Below the pieces are notes generated by a model, which saw only the letters and a list, made by a program, of their open reading frames with translations, searched no databases and was not told where the DNA came from. The position numbers were made by a program, and so were the translations under genes. A stretch of 64,000 bases of DNA from Elizabethkingia sp. YR214 (GTDB lineage: Bacteria > Bacteroidota > Bacteroidia > Flavobacteriales > Weeksellaceae): NCBI RefSeq assembly GCF_003058195.1, contig NZ_QBUH01000001.1:496001-560000 (forward strand), in the 5' to 3' direction. Each line of letters opens with the position of its first letter. Within the stretch, counting starts at the first letter, position 1. Of this stretch, positions 8,930-16,803 are shown piece by piece.

Positions 8930-9259
8930 ATGAAAAGTTATTTTAATAATGATTCAGAATCCTTTTCTGATGAAGAAATAGAATTTCTTGAAGCCAAAAG
9001 AAGAGTAAAAGAAATTAGAGGGTTTTATATCCATTTTCTGATATATTTGGCAGTAAATGTTTTCATATTGGCGGAAAATTTTTATAATTATCATCAGATA
9101 GGATGGACAAATATATATGTACCTGTTTTATGGGGAGTTGTAATTCTTATTCATGCAGGATCTGTTTTTCTTCCGGGGATAATTTTTGGAAACGACTGGG
9201 AAAAAAAGAAAATAAAAAAGTTAATGGAAAAATATAAATCTCAGAATAAATATGATTAA
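8930..9259 (+). CDS. 2TM domain protein
   Basis: The 109-residue protein has the same layout as its neighbour: an acidic N-terminus, the helix FLEAKRRVKEIRGFY, two membrane helices and the motif DWEKKKIKKLMEKY. It lies 11 bases after the first 2TM gene and overlaps the response regulator by 8 bases, so the four genes form one tightly packed operon. The three 2TM modules here share the pattern (A/E)xxxVKEIxxFY...WExxKIxxLM. Confidence 0.87.
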   Translation: MKSYFNNDSESFSDEEIEFLEAKRRVKEIRGFYIHFLIYLAVNVFILAENFYNYHQIGWTNIYVPVLWGVVILIHAGSVFLPGIIFGNDWEKKKIKKLMEKYKSQNKYD

Positions 9260-9995
9260 AACACTCATTATTGAAGACGAAAAACCCGCAGCACGACGTC
9301 TGGAGCGGATGCTCTCTACATTTCCGGAACTGGAAATCCAAAAGGTTATACATTCCGTGGAAGACGGAGTACAATGGCTTTCGGAAAATGAACATCCTAA
9401 GCTGATTTTTTCTGATATTGTTCTGGGAGATGGGCTTTCGTTTGATATTTTTGAGAAAATTCCGACTAAAAGTTTTATTATTTATACAACAGCATTTGAT
9501 CAATATACGTTGAAGGCATTCAAGCTAAATAGTATTGATTATCTCTTAAAACCAATTGATGAAGAGGATCTTACAAAAGCTATTGATAAGTTTAAAAGCT
9601 TTATTCCATCCGGAGAGGTGACACCTTCTTATGAAGTAAAATCAATGCTGGGAAAAGAAAAAACAACTCTTTCACGTATATTGGTGAAAATAGGGTATAA
9701 TCTGAAGATTGTAATGACGTCAGAAGTTAGTTGTTTTTATAGTGAAAATAAGATAGTATACCTTCAGACAGCAGAGCGTAGTTTTCCTACTGACTTTTCT
9801 CTTGAAGAACTGGAAAATGTTCTCGACGAGACCCAATTCTTCAGAGTAAACAGACAATTCATGATTAATCTGAATTATATTAAAAGTATCCATACATCAC
9901 CTGTCTATAAAGTTGAAATGTGCTATCAACCTGATGTTGAAATTACGGTAAGCAGAGACAGGGTGAAAGATTTCAAAGACTGGCTGGTTCGGTAA
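9252..9995 (+). CDS. LytTR-family response regulator
   Basis: The 247-residue protein has an N-terminal receiver domain (about 1-120; acidic residues in IIEDEKPAARR, phospho-acceptor Asp55 in FSDIVLGDG, and the lysine of YLLKPI) and a C-terminal LytTR DNA-binding domain (about 140-247, with FFRVNRQFMINLNYI). It is the cognate regulator of the upstream kinase. Promoters of the receptor/TPR pair or of this operon itself are plausible targets. It ends just before a strong terminator. Confidence 0.95.
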   Translation: MIKTLIIEDEKPAARRLERMLSTFPELEIQKVIHSVEDGVQWLSENEHPKLIFSDIVLGDGLSFDIFEKIPTKSFIIYTTAFDQYTLKAFKLNSIDYLLKPIDEEDLTKAIDKFKSFIPSGEVTPSYEVKSMLGKEKTTLSRILVKIGYNLKIVMTSEVSCFYSENKIVYLQTAERSFPTDFSLEELENVLDETQFFRVNRQFMINLNYIKSIHTSPVYKVEMCYQPDVEITVSRDRVKDFKDWLVR

Positions 9996-10025
9996 TAGAT
10001 TTGGATTATGGTTTTGTTTACAGAT

Positions 10026-10068
10026 TAGCAGTGCCTGACTTAAATAAAGTCAGGCACTGCTATTTTTT
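10026..10068 (+). terminator. Strong intrinsic terminator after 2TM/LytTR operon
   Basis: A perfect 16-bp stem (10026-10041 with 10047-10062) and a five-base loop are followed by a T-run. Confidence 0.93.
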
Positions 10069-10301
10069 ACATATTTTTGCTGCAAGAAAAACAAATAATC
10101 GATTGATTAAAAATCCTGTAAAGAGTTCTTTATTGAAAATAAGTTGATTAAAAGGAATATTTAGATATTGCATTGATTATGAGAGTTTTTGTATACTGTA
10201 GATCAATGGGTTGTGATTTATTTGTATAAATTTTATGAAATTAACGCAACCATTTTTATTATAGGCGTCTTATATAGAGACAAATAGAAAAATCAAATAT
10301 T
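10069..10301. other. Intergenic region, nothing recognised
   Basis: Together with the terminator this is a gap of 306 bases between the LytTR regulator and the next lipoprotein gene. It is very AT-rich; I see no ORF of convincing length, repeat, RNA gene or good promoter match in it. Confidence 0.6.
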
Positions 10302-10733
10302 ATGAAGTTTTTAAAATTCACATTCCTTTTAGGGATTTTTGGGGTAATTTTTACCAGTTGTTTAGGAGATAACAGAGGAGATAATGTTATTTATGGTTTT
10401 TTGGCTACAAGTAAAATTGAAGACAAGGAAATAAAAGCGACTGGAGAATTAAGTAAATTAACAGTAACCTACAAAACGACAAATACATGTCAGACCTTTG
10501 TACAATTTCAGGTTACAAAAAATGAAAGCAATGTTATTGAATTAGGAGTAGTAGGTTCTCAAAGATCAGGAGACGGATGTACTGATAAAGTTGAGGAGAA
10601 GACCTCAGAATTTACATTTACGCCTCCAAAAGCAGGAATCTATACTTTCAAGTTTTGGTCAGGAAAGAACAGTGACAATAGCGATCAGTTTATAGAACAT
10701 AAAGTAGAAATTAAAGATCCACAACCGAAATAG
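10302..10733 (+). CDS. Lipoprotein, unknown function
   Basis: The 143-residue protein has a lipoprotein signal (lipobox FTSC, Cys20) and a beta-rich body with two cysteines (in TCQTFVQF and GDGCTDK) that could pair. The C-terminal part (FTFTPPKAGIYTFKFWSG) resembles an immunoglobulin-like beta-sandwich strand pattern. I do not recognise the family. The ECF sigma factor gene starts only 15 bases downstream with no terminator in between, so the three genes to 12646 may be one unit. Confidence 0.75.
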   Translation: MKFLKFTFLLGIFGVIFTSCLGDNRGDNVIYGFLATSKIEDKEIKATGELSKLTVTYKTTNTCQTFVQFQVTKNESNVIELGVVGSQRSGDGCTDKVEEKTSEFTFTPPKAGIYTFKFWSGKNSDNSDQFIEHKVEIKDPQPK

Positions 10734-10748
10734 TAAAACTTAATTTCT

Positions 10749-11297
10749 TTGGATAAAGAACTAATTGAGATTATAGAACAATGCCAAAAGAACGATAGGA
10801 AAGCACAAGAACTTTTGTATCGGAGGTATTCTAATGTTTTGTTCTCAATATGTCTGAGATATTCCGGCAATTATGAAAATGCACAGGATGTATTTCAGGA
10901 AGGCTTTATCCTTATTTTTAAAAAAATCACACAGTATAGCTTTTCAGGTTCTTTCGAAGGCTGGATAAAACGTGTGATGGTTAACTTAAATCTTGAAAAA
11001 CACAGGCAGAAAGAGATTTGGCTAACTGAAATAGAGGAAAATATGCCTCTTATTGATGAAGAAGATAATGATTCAAATGATTTTCAGAGCGTTAATTATC
11101 AAGATCTTATAAAATATGTTCAAAACCTGCCAACACAGTATAGGCAGGTTTTTAACCTTTATGTTTTTGAAGAATATACACATAACGAAATTGCAGAAAA
11201 CTTAAAAATATCCCCCGGAACATCCAAATCCAACCTATCCAGAGCAAGAGAGATTCTTAGAAAAGAATTGATGAAAATAAAACACAAAGCAGAATGA
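10749..11297 (+). CDS. ECF RNA polymerase sigma factor
   Basis: The 182-residue protein carries region 2 (about 14-82, with YENAQDVFQEGFILIFKKI, the -10-reading and core-binding segment) and region 4 (about 120-172, with LPTQYRQVFNLYVFEEYTHNEIAENL, a helix-turn-helix for the -35 element). The start codon is TTG at 10749; no ATG gives a complete region 2. It overlaps the next gene by four bases (ATGA), the usual arrangement for a sigma factor and its regulator. Extracytoplasmic-function sigma factors respond to envelope signals. Confidence 0.93.
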   Translation: MDKELIEIIEQCQKNDRKAQELLYRRYSNVLFSICLRYSGNYENAQDVFQEGFILIFKKITQYSFSGSFEGWIKRVMVNLNLEKHRQKEIWLTEIEENMPLIDEEDNDSNDFQSVNYQDLIKYVQNLPTQYRQVFNLYVFEEYTHNEIAENLKISPGTSKSNLSRAREILRKELMKIKHKAE

Positions 11298-12646
11298 AAA
11301 ATATAGACAAAATATTTAAAGACCAGCTTAGCCAGCCGCAGAATCCGCCGGCTGAAGCATGGGATTTTATTCAGTCTGCACTGGATGGAGAAAAACGACG
11401 AAGACCTGCTGTCTATATATGGCTTCCTGTTTCCGGAATTGCTGCAATGTTTCTAATTGGCATTTTTATTTTTAAATCAAATGAAGATTACTCAGAAAAG
11501 AAACAAGAAACAAAATTTGTTAAACAAACTCAGTCTCGGAAACCTTCTACTGTTGAAACAGTGAAAGAGAATACGAATGAAATAATACAGGAAAACAAAG
11601 GAACTGATTATATTTCTGGTATCAAGGATAATGTTATAGTCTGGACTAAAAATGTTTTTATACCAAAAGATAAAGCTTCTGATATTTCAGAGACAAATAA
11701 AGTGCTTATTTCTCAGTATAAAAATGAAACTAATACGGATAGGGAAGGGAATGATAATACAATAATAGTACAACAGGATAGGAACGGAAATAAGACAGAA
11801 AACAAATATGAGCAGATTTTTCCAGATAAAAATAATGAGTCTGACCTTTTGACAGGAAGAAACAAAATATTACAGCAATCAAACAAAGTAGCACAGAGTG
11901 ATGGAGATAAATTTTATGTTTCTGCATTTTTTGCGCCTACACAGGTGAATTCTTTCGGTGGCAAATCTTTACTGTCTAATGATTTCAATAATCTGGACAT
12001 TCAGAACTCTGTAAACATGTCCTATGGAGCACGGGTAAGCTACGCAATAAATGACAAAATAAAGATCAGAACAGGAGCCGGAATGTTGGATATAGAACAA
12101 AGAACAAAGAACGTTCCTATTACCGTAAGTGTTTCCGGTGGAAGAGGAGGAGCAATGTTATATCAGCTTGCACCAATTCCTCCCGCTCATAATATTTCCT
12201 ATTCCGGAGATCTCAGAGTAGGAAGAATCGAACCTGTAGCCAACTTACAGGCAGACGGAGCTTTTGCAAAAAATTCTTTACAAGGAGATATTGCTCAGAA
12301 AATCCGATATGTAGAAATTCCTTTGGAAGCAGAGATTAATTTTGCCCAACTTAATAAACTTGGTTTTAATGCAACACTTGGAGCAAGTTCATATGTACTA
12401 ACCCATAATAGCATTTCGGCAGTTACACCAGGATCATCTGTAAAACAGGATCTTGGAACAGCAACAAACCTGAATGATTTGAGTTTCAGTGCGAATGCCG
12501 GGATTAAAATTGACTACGAAGTTTCGAAAAAAATGAAACTGAATGTAGAACCAACATTTAAATACATGATAAAACCAATGAATAAAGTAAATGATACAAA
12601 ACCTTACATTATAGGGGTGAGTACCGGAGTTACTTTTTCATTTTAA
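11294..12646 (+). CDS. Membrane-anchored partner of ECF sigma factor, with beta-barrel-like C-terminus
   Basis: The 450-residue protein has a short cytoplasmic N-terminus (PPAEAWDFIQSALD, resembling the N-terminal segment of anti-sigma-like proteins in this phylum), one membrane helix (about 43-63), a long Lys/Glu/Asn-rich linker, and a C-terminal beta-rich region (about 205-450) ending in VTFSF, like an outer-membrane barrel. It is translationally coupled to the sigma factor and is probably its regulator. How the barrel-like part is placed across the envelope is not clear. Annotation databases usually call it an outer-membrane beta-barrel protein. Confidence 0.75.
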   Translation: MKNIDKIFKDQLSQPQNPPAEAWDFIQSALDGEKRRRPAVYIWLPVSGIAAMFLIGIFIFKSNEDYSEKKQETKFVKQTQSRKPSTVETVKENTNEIIQENKGTDYISGIKDNVIVWTKNVFIPKDKASDISETNKVLISQYKNETNTDREGNDNTIIVQQDRNGNKTENKYEQIFPDKNNESDLLTGRNKILQQSNKVAQSDGDKFYVSAFFAPTQVNSFGGKSLLSNDFNNLDIQNSVNMSYGARVSYAINDKIKIRTGAGMLDIEQRTKNVPITVSVSGGRGGAMLYQLAPIPPAHNISYSGDLRVGRIEPVANLQADGAFAKNSLQGDIAQKIRYVEIPLEAEINFAQLNKLGFNATLGASSYVLTHNSISAVTPGSSVKQDLGTATNLNDLSFSANAGIKIDYEVSKKMKLNVEPTFKYMIKPMNKVNDTKPYIIGVSTGVTFSF

Positions 12647-12683
12647 CATAATATTAATTTTAATTTCTTTTTTTATTCAGATG

Positions 12684-12712
12684 GGGGTTTGGCTATATAC
12701 CAGCCCCTTTTT
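12684..12712 (+). terminator. Probable intrinsic terminator upstream of nagB
   Basis: GGGG (12684-12687) and GG pair with CC and CCCC (12704-12707) around an AT-rich loop, followed by a T-run to 12712. The stem has a small bulge. Confidence 0.5.
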
Positions 12713-12714
12713 GA

Positions 12715-12745
12715 TTGGATTTCAAGTTTACATTCAGTATTTTTG
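12715..12745 (+). promoter_or_regulatory. nagB promoter (TTG-N20-TATTTTTG)
   Basis: TTG at 12715-12717 and TATTTTTG at 12738-12745 match the Bacteroidota -33 and -7 consensus with a 20-base spacer. The promoter sits right after the terminator of the upstream unit and 16 bases before the ATG. Confidence 0.6.
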
Positions 12746-12761
12746 AAAAAACAAAATAAAC

Positions 12762-14681
12762 ATGCAAAGATTAAATCTATTAGAAGAGACCAGATTTGAA
12801 AAAATTCCAGTAACGGTCTATTCTTCAGAAACGGAAGCGACGAAAACTGTAGCAAACAGAATAGCACAGTTAATTAAAAATAAACAAGCTAAAGGCGAAA
12901 AAGCCGTACTCGGCTTAGCAACAGGTGTTACACCAATAAAAGTTTATCAGGAATTGGTAAGACTTCATAAGGAAGAAGGACTAAGTTTTAACAACGTTGT
13001 TACCTTCAATCTGGATGAGTATTATCCAATGCTGCCAAACGAACCTCAGAGTTATGTAACTTTCATGAATGAAAACCTTTTCAATCATGTTGATGTACCA
13101 AAAGAGAATATTCATATTCCTGATGGTAGTATTAAAGAAGAAGAAGTTGCAGAGTTTTGTAAAGAATACGAACAAAAGATCAACGCTTTCGGAGGTTTAG
13201 ATATCCAGGTTCTTGGGATCGGACGTACCGGACATATTGGTTTTAACGAGCCGGGAGCTGCACCAAATTCAGGAACAAGAATGGTGACATTGGACGATCT
13301 TACACGTAAAGATGCATCCAGAGATTTCGGAGGAAAAGAAAACGTTCCGAAGAAAGCAATCACAATGGGAGTTGGGTCTATATTCAAAGCCAGGGAGATT
13401 ATTCTAATGGCTTGGAATAAGAAAAAAGCTCCGATTATTAAAAAAGCTGTTGAAGGAGAAGTGTCTTCTGATATTCCGGCAACTTATCTGCAACTTTCAC
13501 AGAATGTTGAATTTATCGTTGATGAAGACGCTGCGTCATTACTAACAAGGTTCGATAAGCCGTGGTTGGCTCAGGATATTGAATGGGATGATATAATTAC
13601 TAAAAAGGCTGTTGTATGGTTGTCTCAGAAATTAGGTAAACCAATCCTTAAACTTACTGACGACGATTATAATACTCATGGTATGGATAAGCTGATTACC
13701 GAGAAAGGCCCGGCTTATAATATGAATATTAAAATATTTAACGAATTACAACATACTATTACCGGATGGCCAGGTGGAAAACCTAATGTAGATGATTCCC
13801 AGAGACCGGAAAGAGCTAATCCAGCGAAGAAAAATGTATTGTTATTCTCTCCACATCCTGATGATGATGTAATTTCTATGGGAGGAACATTCATTAAACT
13901 GGCAGATCAGGGACATAATGTCCATGTGGCATACCAGACTTCAGGAAATGCAGCCGTTTGGGATGATGATGTACTTAGATATTTAGAATTTGCTGAAGAT
14001 TTCTCTAAACTGGTTGGTTTCGACGATCAGAAAGTAAAAAATATCTATAAAGATAATGTAGAAATTTTCGACCAGAAAAAGCCAAATCAAACAGATACAG
14101 AATTTATAAGAAAAGTTAAGTTTCTGATCAGAAAAGGAGAAGCAATTGCCGGAGCCCGTTTTGTAGGGCTAAATGAAGATCAGATTCACTTCCAGGATCT
14201 GCCTTTTTATGACAGAAGAAAATTCGATAAAAGCAGTTCATATGAAGATGATATCCAGCAGACAATTGAGCTACTGAGGGAAGTAAAACCGCATCAGGTT
14301 TTTGCAGCAGGAGATTTTGAAGATCCACATGGAACTCATAAAGTGTGCTTTGATATTATTCTAGAGGCTTTAAAAAGGCTAAAAGAGACTGATGAATGGA
14401 CAAAAGACTGTTGGCTATGGATGTACCGTGGTGCATGGCATGAATTCCCGATCCATGAGATCGAAATGGCAGTACCTCTTTCTCCACAAGAGGTTTACAA
14501 GAAAAGGTTAGCAATATTCAAACATCAGTCACAGAAAGACTTACCAGTTTTCCCTGGTGATGATGCCCGTGAGTTCTGGGTAAGAGCTGAGGACAGAACG
14601 AGCGAGACAGCACAGTTGTATAACAACTTAGGTTTAGCCGAGTATGAAGCAATTGAAGCTTTTGTAAGATATAAGTTTTAA
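12762..14681 (+). CDS. nagB: Glucosamine-6-phosphate deaminase fused to a PIG-L deacetylase domain
   Basis: The 639-residue protein has an N-terminal NagB domain (about 1-275; NLDEYYPM and GIGRTGHIGFNEPG active-site motifs) that converts glucosamine-6-phosphate to fructose-6-phosphate and ammonia. Its C-terminal part (about 345-639) is a PIG-L/LmbE-type zinc deacetylase with the metal-binding motif SPHPDDDVISMGG and a distal DPHGTH. Such long NagB proteins are typical of Bacteroidota and more than twice the usual 240-270 residues. A fused deacetylase could supply the substrate by removing acetyl groups, which is inference. It has its own promoter and terminator. Confidence 0.95.
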   Translation: MQRLNLLEETRFEKIPVTVYSSETEATKTVANRIAQLIKNKQAKGEKAVLGLATGVTPIKVYQELVRLHKEEGLSFNNVVTFNLDEYYPMLPNEPQSYVTFMNENLFNHVDVPKENIHIPDGSIKEEEVAEFCKEYEQKINAFGGLDIQVLGIGRTGHIGFNEPGAAPNSGTRMVTLDDLTRKDASRDFGGKENVPKKAITMGVGSIFKAREIILMAWNKKKAPIIKKAVEGEVSSDIPATYLQLSQNVEFIVDEDAASLLTRFDKPWLAQDIEWDDIITKKAVVWLSQKLGKPILKLTDDDYNTHGMDKLITEKGPAYNMNIKIFNELQHTITGWPGGKPNVDDSQRPERANPAKKNVLLFSPHPDDDVISMGGTFIKLADQGHNVHVAYQTSGNAAVWDDDVLRYLEFAEDFSKLVGFDDQKVKNIYKDNVEIFDQKKPNQTDTEFIRKVKFLIRKGEAIAGARFVGLNEDQIHFQDLPFYDRRKFDKSSSYEDDIQQTIELLREVKPHQVFAAGDFEDPHGTHKVCFDIILEALKRLKETDEWTKDCWLWMYRGAWHEFPIHEIEMAVPLSPQEVYKKRLAIFKHQSQKDLPVFPGDDAREFWVRAEDRTSETAQLYNNLGLAEYEAIEAFVRYKF

Positions 14682-14703
14682 ATGTCTGATAATGAACCAA
14701 TAT

Positions 14704-14731
14704 AAAGGGCGGATTTTTCCGTCCTTTTTTG
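14704..14731 (+). terminator. nagB intrinsic terminator
   Basis: AAAGGGCGGA (14704-14713) pairs with TCCGTCCTTT (14718-14727, one G-U) and runs into a T-tract. Confidence 0.85.
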
Positions 14732-14827
14732 TTTAAATAAACATTTATGCGTAATTTAACAGAATATTAATAAACGCTTTTTCCCGAAAGGAACACTATT
14801 TGCAGTATTTATACCACTTAAATTACA

Positions 14828-15016
14828 ATGAAAATGAACAAGAGTATTGGAGTTTTATTAGCGAGTGCTGTTGGATTAGTAACAGTATTAGGAGTTTTTG
14901 GACTACGTAAATTGGTTTTAAAACATGATCATGATGACTATTATGATTATCTTACAGATCGTAACTCGCAAAAGAATGATGAAGCTGATAGTGTGGAACT
15001 TAATGCATATTTGTAG
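14828..15016 (+). CDS. Small membrane protein, unknown function
   Basis: The 62-residue product has one N-terminal membrane helix (about 6-26) followed by a His/Asp/Tyr-rich stretch (KHDHDDYYDY) and an acidic tail. I do not recognise it. Support for a real gene comes from the clean start, the hydrophobic helix and a perfect terminator 28 bases after the stop. The His/Asp cluster could bind metal, but this is only suggested by composition. Confidence 0.6.
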   Translation: MKMNKSIGVLLASAVGLVTVLGVFGLRKLVLKHDHDDYYDYLTDRNSQKNDEADSVELNAYL

Positions 15017-15043
15017 TAAATAAACTTATTCATATTATAGCAG

Positions 15044-15074
15044 AAAGCTTTAACCATCGGTTAAAGCTTTTTTT
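15044..15074 (+). terminator. Intrinsic terminator
   Basis: A perfect 12-bp stem (15044-15055 with 15059-15070, loop ATC) followed by seven T after the final C. Confidence 0.9.
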
Positions 15075-15152
15075 GTGGAAAACTATCGATGGCAACTGAA
15101 GATATTTTCAGAAAGTTTGATCTAAATTCGTATAAAGAAATACAAAATTGTA

Positions 15153-16193
15153 ATGGCTATAGATCCCGTAAAAGGTCAGGGCGCTCAGCAGAATGTACAT
15201 AACAGATTCGATCGGTATTCGTTTGATTCTGAGGAAGAAGATGCAGATTTGAGAAAAACCAATTTTACAGAAGTATTTCCGAAAACGATAGTCAACCAGG
15301 TTAAAAGCCCGGATCTGCCTATGGAGTATTCGCTAAACCCCTATCAGGGATGTGAACACGGCTGTTCTTACTGTTTTGCAAGACCAACACATGAATATTG
15401 GGGATATAGTGCCGGAGTAGATTTTGAGAGAAGCATTATGTTTAAGAAGAATGCTCCGGAATTGCTTGAAAAATTTTTTAAGAAAAGAGGATATCAACCA
15501 AAACCTATTTTAGTGTCTGGTAATACAGATTGCTATCAGCCTGTAGAACGAAAGCTGGAGATCACCAGAAAGCTACTGCAACTATTCTTAGATTACCGGC
15601 ATCCTGTTAATATTATCACCAAGAATGCCTTAGTACTTCGGGATATAGATATATTAAAGCCTTTAGCAGAACAGAATCTTGTTTCTGTGGCCTTGAGTAT
15701 TCCTACAATTAATGAAGATTTAAGAAGGGTAATGGAGCCGCGGACATCTTCGTCCAAAAATAAAATACATGCAATAGAAGAGCTTACTAAAAACGGAATT
15801 CCGGTACATGTAATGGTAGCCCCAATTATTCCTGGACTGAATAGTGATGAGATTCTCAACATAATGAAAGTTACTTCTGAAGCCGGTGCGCTATCTGCTG
15901 GTTATACATTGGTAAGGCTTAATGATACTGTAGAGCCTGTATTTGTAAAATGGATTGAAACATATTTTCCAGACCGGAAAGATAAGGTACTCAATCTTAT
16001 AAGATCTATGCGGGGTGGAAATCTGGGAGAAAAAAGATTCTATAACCGATATGAAGGAGAGGGAAATATAGCTGATATGATTCATGATACTGTGAAACTT
16101 GGAAAGAGAAAATTTTTTTCAGGAAGGGAAAGAATTGTACTGAATACAAGTAATTTTACAGGAACAAAGGACCAGCAACTCCGGTTGTTTTAG
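15153..16193 (+). CDS. Radical SAM protein, PA0069/Rv2578c family
   Basis: The 346-residue protein has the radical SAM cluster motif CEHGCSYC (Cys67, Cys71, Cys74; CxxxCxxC) in the context NPYQGCEHGCSYCFARPTH, which is diagnostic of the PA0069/Rv2578c family related to spore photoproduct lyase. It should bind a [4Fe-4S] cluster and cleave S-adenosylmethionine, but the substrate of the family is not known to me. A GNAT gene follows after 33 bases and has its own -7-like element, so they need not be one transcript. Confidence 0.92.
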   Translation: MAIDPVKGQGAQQNVHNRFDRYSFDSEEEDADLRKTNFTEVFPKTIVNQVKSPDLPMEYSLNPYQGCEHGCSYCFARPTHEYWGYSAGVDFERSIMFKKNAPELLEKFFKKRGYQPKPILVSGNTDCYQPVERKLEITRKLLQLFLDYRHPVNIITKNALVLRDIDILKPLAEQNLVSVALSIPTINEDLRRVMEPRTSSSKNKIHAIEELTKNGIPVHVMVAPIIPGLNSDEILNIMKVTSEAGALSAGYTLVRLNDTVEPVFVKWIETYFPDRKDKVLNLIRSMRGGNLGEKRFYNRYEGEGNIADMIHDTVKLGKRKFFSGRERIVLNTSNFTGTKDQQLRLF

Positions 16194-16226
16194 TATATTT
16201 GTTAGTACAGAACATTAATGTAGTAT

Positions 16227-16742
16227 ATGGAAGAAGAAATCAGATTCAGACAGGCAGAAGAAAAAGACAAAGATATTATCTGGGGAATCCTTCAGCAGGC
16301 TATTGAAAGAAGAAAAAATGATGGAAGCAATCAGTGGCAGGATGGGTATCCAAATCTGCAGACTGTTGAAAATGATATTGCAAGAGGCCAGGGATATGTT
16401 CTTACGCTAAATGATGAAGTTATTACCTATGCTGCTTTAATTTTCAATAATGAGCCTGCCTACGAAAATATAAAAGGAGAATGGCTTACTAATGGCGATT
16501 TTATGGTTGTTCATAGAGTTGCTGTTTCGGACAAAGCTGCCGGGAAAGGAATTGTAAAAAAATTCTTTGGCACCCTGGATGACTTTGCCAGATCTAAACA
16601 GGTTTACAGTATAAAGGTAGATACCAATTTTGATAATCTTGCGATGCTGGCTATTCTTGAAAAATTAGGATATGTATATTGCGGAGAGGTCGTTTTCCGT
16701 GAAAGTCCCCGTAAAGCTTTTGAAAAAGTATTAACGGCTTAA
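16227..16742 (+). CDS. GNAT family N-acetyltransferase
   Basis: The 171-residue protein has the GNAT fold: an N-terminal strand (RFRQAEEKDKDIIWGIL), the acetyl-CoA-binding loop VHRVAVSDKAAGKGIVKKFF (motif A) and the C-terminal YCGEVVFRE strand. It transfers an acetyl group from acetyl-CoA to an unknown amine. A TATATTTG element (16194-16201) upstream matches the -7 consensus. Substrate cannot be predicted from sequence. Confidence 0.88.
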   Translation: MEEEIRFRQAEEKDKDIIWGILQQAIERRKNDGSNQWQDGYPNLQTVENDIARGQGYVLTLNDEVITYAALIFNNEPAYENIKGEWLTNGDFMVVHRVAVSDKAAGKGIVKKFFGTLDDFARSKQVYSIKVDTNFDNLAMLAILEKLGYVYCGEVVFRESPRKAFEKVLTA

Positions 16743-16764
16743 GCTTTGAAGGCTAAGCCTTTTT
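16736..16764 (+). terminator. Weak intrinsic terminator
   Basis: GGCTTA (16736-16741) pairs with TAAGCC (16754-16759), followed by five T. The stem overlaps the end of the GNAT gene. Confidence 0.4.
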
Positions 16765-16803
16765 CTTTAGTTTTGTATTCTGGTTTTTATCCAAATTAAA
16801 TTC

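Noticed and set aside
12981-13387. Minus-strand ORFs inside nagB (64 and 91 residues)
   Set aside because: They lie wholly within a well-supported gene, have no start context or family match, and are typical shadow frames.
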